Shown here in pieces: positions 59,116-64,000 of a stretch of 64,000 bases of DNA; within the stretch, counting starts at the first letter, position 1, and each line of letters starts with the position of its first letter. The position numbers were made by a program, and so were the translations under genes. The notes beneath the pieces were generated by a model. That model was not told the DNA's origin. It saw only the letters and a program-made list of their open reading frames with translations, and made no database searches. The DNA is from Ustilago trichophora (lineage: Eukaryota; Basidiomycota; Ustilaginomycetes; Ustilaginales; Ustilaginaceae). The DNA is taken from positions 558,001 to 622,000 of the forward strand of contig OOIN01000021.1 in the NCBI GenBank assembly GCA_900323505.1, written 5' to 3'.

Positions 59116-60019
59116 GGCAGGGAATTGCTTCGAGAGAGCGCCATGTCCTTCAGAAAGGTGTTCAAGGCGAAAGGAGGGCAGTCGAATAGGTATGAATGAT
59201 AGAGAGGGAGTACACCACAACGCGTCTTTCTCAGAGCTGTGACCTTCTCCTTTTGGCGACGCCTCCACACTCAAAATGGTAAAAAATTCAGAGATGTTAG
59301 ATCAAATAAAACGGCTTCTGCGACCTGGTGATATTTGCTTTGCGAATGCTGTCTTCCATTCATGGTATCGATACTAGATTCTACAACGTCGAGCGAGATC
59401 GTCAAGAAAGGGAGAAAGAACTGAAGTGAACAAGAGAAAGAGAGAGAGAGAGAGAGAAGGGGAATGTACAACGAGAACTTGCGTCCTAGATCATGGGATC
59501 GCCAACGAAGGGCGTACCTCTATCTACGACGCACCCATTCCCATCGTCGCACAACCCTGGGTTACAGGGTGAATGTGGTATGATTCTCCGTCCAGCATTA
59601 CGGCCTCGTACGGTCCTCGGCGGTCCTACTCCGTGGAGAAAGGATTGCCAGTGCGAAGAGGTGCTTTTATTGTGGACGGGGTGCGTACCCCTTCCTAGGG
59701 GGGCACGACTTAGCGTTAAGGAGAAGAAGGAAGAAGTTGACAGCGTCGAGCAAAGCTTTTTGTATCTCTCGACCAGAGCAAACAGCAACAGCGCAAAAGT
59801 AAGAGAAGCTGCGGGAGGACAAATATTTTTTTTTGTTTTTGGCAAAAAAAAAAGTACAGTTGTTAATTGATCTCTGTCGGCCGGAAAGGAAGGTAGGAAT
59901 GCCCCTCCACACCGGATTTCAGGGTCCAGCTGTCATACTGTAACTGTAGCATTCAGTTACAGTTTGGTGCAACTCTCTTCCCTTCCCTTGTTATTACAAC
60001 AACAACAAACGGGCTCAAC
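59116..60019. other. Divergent promoter, MGS1 and U2SURP
   Basis: About 0.9 kb. It holds a GC-rich segment (59480-59705) with hairpin-like features, described under findings, and a TACTGTA motif at 59936-59942. Short frames in it (for example 59493-59870 +) have no known domain. Confidence 0.55.
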
Positions 60020-62440
60020 ATGTCAACCAGTGGCCGTGGAAGCTATCCTCATCGTCCATCACGTCTCTCTCGAGTCGACTTGGGAGCCGATGACGCTGAT
60101 GATGATGATCTCGACTATTCTGGTCAAGCAGGTCCCAGCAACCCTTCTCGACACATGGCCTCTCGACCCCACTACGATCCACGCAGCTCTCGCACCCATC
60201 ACATCTACCACGACCTCGACAGTCCCTCTCATCACCAACCACCACCACCCCTGAAATTGGATCGCACACAAGAACGATACCCGCATCCACCTCAACCTCC
60301 AATTCAACAGCGCACCACATCCTCACCCGAACCAGACAAGGACGTCCTCGCCTACATCCGTGCACAGGCCCAGCACTCTTCCTCCAGCAACGAGGAACAA
60401 CGCCTGGCGGAGCAGCTCAAATTGGAAAAGTTTCAACACGGCGCAGGCAAAGTCAAGTCTCGCGTGCAAAAGGAAAGGGAGGCAGAAGAGAGAAAGAAGA
60501 AGCAAGCCGAAGAAGATGCTGCTAGAGCATACGACGAGTTTGTTGCGGCGATGGGAGGCGATGGTGCCGATGAGCCTGGCCAGTCGAGCTCCAATTTCAA
60601 GAAGAAGGAGCTTGGATTTGTGGCAGCAGGAGGAAAGGCGTATGTTGGATCCCGTTCCGAAGCCTCTCCTACAGCCAAGCCCACTCCGAGCAAAGATGTC
60701 AGACGACAAGGCGGCGAGAGTGGAGGCAAAGCACCGCTCAAAAGAGTCAGTACAGCCTTTGGCGACGATCAAGATAGTCCAGACGAAGCAGCTTCCACCG
60801 CAACCCCTACGCGGAAAGAACCGCAGCGAAAACGTCACGCAGCAATGTCTAGCTTCCTGACCGAGCTGCAGACGGAGCAAGCCGAACGCGAATCTCGCCT
60901 GTCCACCTTGGCTTCCACCACCAACAAGTCCATCTCGACGCTTCTCGCACACGAAACTCTGTCGAAACCTGGCTCAAGGGACCTCGTCTCTGATCCGCTG
61001 ACGACCAACATCTGCATCGTCTCTCTGCCTCCCCATGTAGATGAGCGCGGCGTGGGAGATTTCTTCAGGCAGTGGGGGGATGTGGCGACGGTGAAGATCA
61101 TGTGGCCGAGAGGGGAGCAGAGGGAAAGAGTTGGAGGTTTGACGGGCTTTGTAGCGTTTATGACGAGAAGCGAGGCCGAGTATGCATTCAAAGAGGCAGA
61201 TGGGGTCATGTGGGGTGGTACAAGAGTAAAATTGAGTTGGGGTAAAGCGATGCCACTTCCCTCTAGGGCTATCTATCCCATGTCACGAGAGAAGCGCAGG
61301 GAGGAACGGCAGACCGACGAGGAAAGGACTTCCAAAAGCGGGCTGCCGAAACTCGTCATTCGCCATCGTCGGACTGGCAACAACAGATCCGATTCCAAAG
61401 AAGACCTGAAAACCAAGGTGGAAAGAGAGCATGGTGAGACGCAACGGCTCTTCATCGAGACGGTGGCATCGCGAATACGCAGCAATGGTGCGCATTTCGA
61501 GCAGATCCTGCGCGAGCGGGAGGCGGAGAATCCGAAATTTGCATTCCTGCATCAGGACGATTCGATGCTGTTCCACTACTTTCGTACCTGTCTTGATCCG
61601 CACTATACTCGACTACCTAAGCTCGATGAAGAGGATGATTTTCGCGATGCAGGTAGCGACGAACTGTACTCGACCGATTCAGGCGAAGAGTCTGAGAACG
61701 AACGACTGCGCTTTTCGCGCCCTTCCACCAGCGGCGCTGGATCCATTCCTCTCGGCAGCTTATCCAGACGGCGGCTGGTATGCATGCTTCGCTCGCTAAC
61801 TGTACGACGGGAACGAATAGCTCGAGTGACAGCCTTTGCCCTGGACCATGCTGCGAGCTACACCCACGTAGTCACCCTGCTCACCTCGTCGCTTTTGCAA
61901 CCTTCGACTCCGATCCCGCGGAAGCTCGCCCGGCTGTACGCGCTGAGCGACATCCTGCACAATTCGGGAAGCCCAATCTCGAACGCTTGGAGGTACAGGG
62001 CCGCGTTGGAGGCTCAGCTGCCGTTGGTGTTTGCTCATCTGGGGGTGGTGGCGAGGAGTTTTACGGGTAGGATGAAGAGGGAGGAGTTCAGAGCGAGGTG
62101 CGCGGCGGTGTTGGAGGTGTGGGAAGGATGGATTGTGGTGAGTCCGCATGTGTTGGATAGATTGAGGAGGGTTTTTGATTGCCCGCCTGTGTTGCCGAGA
62201 TCGAAGGCGAAGGAGGGAGAGGAGGTCGAGGATGTGGATGGAGAGGCGGTGCAGAGTGGGAGATCTGCAGCTGGTGCTCGGATAATAGAGTCGATCGAAG
62301 CTGAGGTGGATGGTGATGCGGAAGATGTGGATGGGGAAGCCCTGGATGTGGACCCTCCCAACGTTGGGTCTCAGTTACAAGAGGCAAAGATGGAAGATGT
62401 TGCAGAGCAGGAAGAGGATTTGGACGGGGAAGCGCTCTGA
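60020..62440 (+). CDS. U2SURP: U2 snRNP-associated SURP protein (SR140/U2SURP)
   Basis: Intronless, 806 aa. Domain order: a basic coiled-coil stretch (about residues 135-175, KEREAEERKKKQAEEDAARAY), an RRM at ~328-412 (TNICIVSLPPHVDERGVGDFFRQWGDVATVKIMWPR... ending in KLSWGKAMPLPSRAIYP), a SURP domain at ~477-525 (IETVASRIRSNGAHFEQIL), and a CID/RPR domain at ~575-715 (LARLYALSDILHNSGSPISNAWRYR). This RRM-SURP-CID set is specific to SR140, a U2 snRNP factor of branch-site recognition. The C-terminus has repeated acidic D-V-D-G-E-A motifs (four or more copies), unusual for the family. The CID shows a shortened early segment, so binding of the polymerase CTD is not assured. Confidence 0.95.
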   Translation: MSTSGRGSYPHRPSRLSRVDLGADDADDDDLDYSGQAGPSNPSRHMASRPHYDPRSSRTHHIYHDLDSPSHHQPPPPLKLDRTQERYPHPPQPPIQQRTTSSPEPDKDVLAYIRAQAQHSSSSNEEQRLAEQLKLEKFQHGAGKVKSRVQKEREAEERKKKQAEEDAARAYDEFVAAMGGDGADEPGQSSSNFKKKELGFVAAGGKAYVGSRSEASPTAKPTPSKDVRRQGGESGGKAPLKRVSTAFGDDQDSPDEAASTATPTRKEPQRKRHAAMSSFLTELQTEQAERESRLSTLASTTNKSISTLLAHETLSKPGSRDLVSDPLTTNICIVSLPPHVDERGVGDFFRQWGDVATVKIMWPRGEQRERVGGLTGFVAFMTRSEAEYAFKEADGVMWGGTRVKLSWGKAMPLPSRAIYPMSREKRREERQTDEERTSKSGLPKLVIRHRRTGNNRSDSKEDLKTKVEREHGETQRLFIETVASRIRSNGAHFEQILREREAENPKFAFLHQDDSMLFHYFRTCLDPHYTRLPKLDEEDDFRDAGSDELYSTDSGEESENERLRFSRPSTSGAGSIPLGSLSRRRLVCMLRSLTVRRERIARVTAFALDHAASYTHVVTLLTSSLLQPSTPIPRKLARLYALSDILHNSGSPISNAWRYRAALEAQLPLVFAHLGVVARSFTGRMKREEFRARCAAVLEVWEGWIVVSPHVLDRLRRVFDCPPVLPRSKAKEGEEVEDVDGEAVQSGRSAAGARIIESIEAEVDGDAEDVDGEALDVDPPNVGSQLQEAKMEDVAEQEEDLDGEAL

Positions 62441-62699
62441 AGCTTCACTACACGCACACACGCTCATTGCTCCCCTTGTCCACTTGAACACTAATCACGG
62501 GCACACGCCGTCGCAACATCATCCCGCATCGCACAAACACTATCCCAATCCACTCGACCCTGCAACACAGCATGGCGAATATACCACCTTTGAACACAAG
62601 ACATGCTCTCACTGCCCTCCCTCTCACCACACCGCACAGCCGATCTTTCTGAACTACGCAGATCGCAAATAACTTGACAAATTTCGGCACATCTTGCAA

Positions 62700-64000
62700 C
62701 TAAGCATCGAACTTTACACCCTGAGCGAGAGCGACCTGACTTGAGAAATTGACGGTGCTGGTAGCCCATCTGCAGTACTGTTTCCAGGCGTCTCCGCCGC
62801 ATTCTCTACCCCAACCTGTTGCTTTGTTACCTCCGAAAGCAGCGCCTACCTCGGCGCCACTTGTGCTTACGTTTACATTTACGATGCCACAATCGCTCCC
62901 GAGGGCGCCTTGCCATTCGCCAATGTTGGTGAGTTTGGTGGTGAAGAGGCTGGAGCTCAAGCCTTGTCGAACTGAGTTGTTGAGTTGTATGGCTTGTTCG
63001 AGACTGTCGAAGATGGCGACGTTTAGGATGGGAGCAAAGACTTCTTCTTGGAAGATCTTGTCGTGGGGGGAGGAGGGGAGGGTTATAGTGGGTAGGACGT
63101 AGTTTCCTTTTTCTTGCAGATGGGATGGAAGTCCAGGTGAGGAAGGTGAGGATGGTCCAAAGAGAATCTTGCCACCAGAGGATCGGATCGTGTCCAGAGT
63201 CTCCCAATACTTGGCCACCGCCCTCTTGGAATGCAAAGGTCCACAGAGGATCGAAGAATCGATCGGCGAACCGATGAGATTCTTCTCCTGCAGACTCGTG
63301 TAGAACTTGACGAGTCGTTCGAGAAACTTGTCGGCTACGCCTCTCTGCAAAAGCAGTCTACGGGTGGTGGTGCATCGTTGACCGGCGGTTCCTACGGCGG
63401 CGAAAGCTACGGCGGGAACGGCAAGGTCGAGGTCGGCATCGTCGAGAACGATGGCTGCGTTGTTTCCTCCGAGTTCGAGCAGGATCTTTCCGAGACGGGC
63501 GGCTACATCCTGAGCAACGATCTTTCCAATGTGCTCCGAGCCGGTGAACGAGGTGAGTTGGACCCGATCGTCGCGAGTCAATGCTTGACCGGTCTCTACG
63601 TCACCGCAGACGAGAGCGGCAAGTGCAGTGGGGAGGTTATGTTTCTCCAACACCTTGATGAGGAGTTTGGTGGTGGCAATCGCCGTGAGAGGCGTAGTTG
63701 GGCTAGGTTTCCAAATCGTAGCATTACCACAGACGAAAGAGAGGCAAAAGTTCCATCCATGCACAGCAACGGGGAAGTTGAAAGCAGTGATGACTCCCAC
63801 GAGACCCAAAGGGTTAGGGATCTCGTAAATGACATGACCGGGACGTTCCGAGGGCAAGACGTTACCCTTGATGGATCGGGATAGCCCTACGGCCATGTCG
63901 GCGACATCGATGACTTCTTGAACTTCACCTTTGCCTTCGGAGAGGACTTTTCCCATTTCGTACGAGATGAGCGCACCGAGGGCGTGTTTGTGCTCGAGAT
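62700..64000 (-). CDS. Aldehyde dehydrogenase, ALDH7/antiquitin type (5' end outside window)
   Basis: The frame stays open to the right edge, so this is the C-terminal ~430 residues. The nucleotide- and substrate-binding features of ALDH are present: EIPNPLGLVGVITAFNFPVAVHGWN, KPSPTTPLTAI, the Glu in LLELGGNNAAI, and the catalytic Cys in TAGQRCTTTRRLLL. The order EMGKVLSEGKGEVQE and GPLHSKRAV fits the alpha-aminoadipic semialdehyde/piperidine-6-carboxylate dehydrogenase group (ALDH7A1). In fungi these enzymes oxidise intermediates of lysine breakdown to alpha-aminoadipate. The stop is at 62700-62702, converging on U2SURP with 259 bp between. Confidence 0.93.
   Translation of the reverse strand, partial: LEHKHALGALISYEMGKVLSEGKGEVQEVIDVADMAVGLSRSIKGNVLPSERPGHVIYEIPNPLGLVGVITAFNFPVAVHGWNFCLSFVCGNATIWKPSPTTPLTAIATTKLLIKVLEKHNLPTALAALVCGDVETGQALTRDDRVQLTSFTGSEHIGKIVAQDVAARLGKILLELGGNNAAIVLDDADLDLAVPAVAFAAVGTAGQRCTTTRRLLLQRGVADKFLERLVKFYTSLQEKNLIGSPIDSSILCGPLHSKRAVAKYWETLDTIRSSGGKILFGPSSPSSPGLPSHLQEKGNYVLPTITLPSSPHDKIFQEEVFAPILNVAIFDSLEQAIQLNNSVRQGLSSSLFTTKLTNIGEWQGALGSDCGIVNVNVSTSGAEVGAAFGGNKATGWGRECGGDAWKQYCRWATSTVNFSSQVALAQGVKFDA

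Noticed and set aside
59493..59870. 125-aa ORF in the MGS1/U2SURP promoter
   Set aside because: No domain, and its codons do not resemble those of neighbouring genes; the DNA looks structured rather than coding.
1..64000. tRNA, rRNA and snRNA genes
   Set aside because: I looked for B-box like GGTTCGAATCC sequences, cloverleaf context and known snRNA motifs on both strands and saw none that fit; a covariance search would be decisive.

Overview
This is a nuclear genome segment of a fungus, most likely a basidiomycete of the smut lineage (Ustilaginomycotina). The evidence is dense genes on both strands, few and short GTAAGT/GTACGT...CAG introns (many long genes have none), GC-rich codon use, and a purely eukaryotic gene set. 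The exact species cannot be fixed from the sequence alone. I support 28 protein-coding genes (two cut by the window edges) plus one weak small ORF candidate. I see no tRNA, rRNA, CRISPR array, virus or transposase gene.

Layout. 1-9.3 kb: the 3' end of a GH13 maltase, an amino-acid permease, a purine/uracil-type NAT permease, a signal-peptide-bearing nucleobase-type deaminase and a divergent 2-oxoglutarate dioxygenase; the last three may form a nucleobase-use neighbourhood. 9.4-14.5 kb: WASP, PIG-Y-like, UBC13 and a YVC1-type TRP channel. 14.5-18.4 kb: a gene-free, AT-richer block of three interleaved families of inverted-repeat elements, some nested. 18.4-31.8 kb: Zn2Cys6 regulator, JmjC protein with a very large acidic insertion, TFIIE-alpha, ALG7, a solitary near-perfect 134-bp palindrome, and an SLM1-like F-BAR/PH protein. 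31.8-34.6 kb: a long gene-poor divergent promoter rich in microsatellites. 34.6-45 kb: RDH54/RAD54B, an SDR, a CRAL-TRIO protein with a long C-terminal extension, and a YDR124W-like (DUF2841) protein. 46.5-64 kb: TFIIA-gamma, DJ-1, a DUF4048-like protein, a YAE1-domain protein, ATP19, calcium-binding external NADH dehydrogenase, RER1, MGS1, U2SURP/SR140 and an ALDH7-type dehydrogenase.

Most genes are housekeeping: general transcription (TFA1, TOA2), splicing (U2SURP), DNA repair and damage tolerance (RDH54, MGS1, UBC13), ER/glycosylation (ALG7, PIG-Y, RER1), actin and membrane signalling (WASP, SLM1), and mitochondria (ATP19, NDE). Neighbouring genes are mostly divergent or convergent pairs. 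Two same-strand pairs are unusually tight: PIG-Y to WASP (3 nt between stop and start, same frame) and YAE1 to DUF4048 (ATGA stop/start overlap). Both suggest bicistronic mRNAs. The repeat block with its palindromic relatives and the two tight gene pairs are the most interesting parts of the window.
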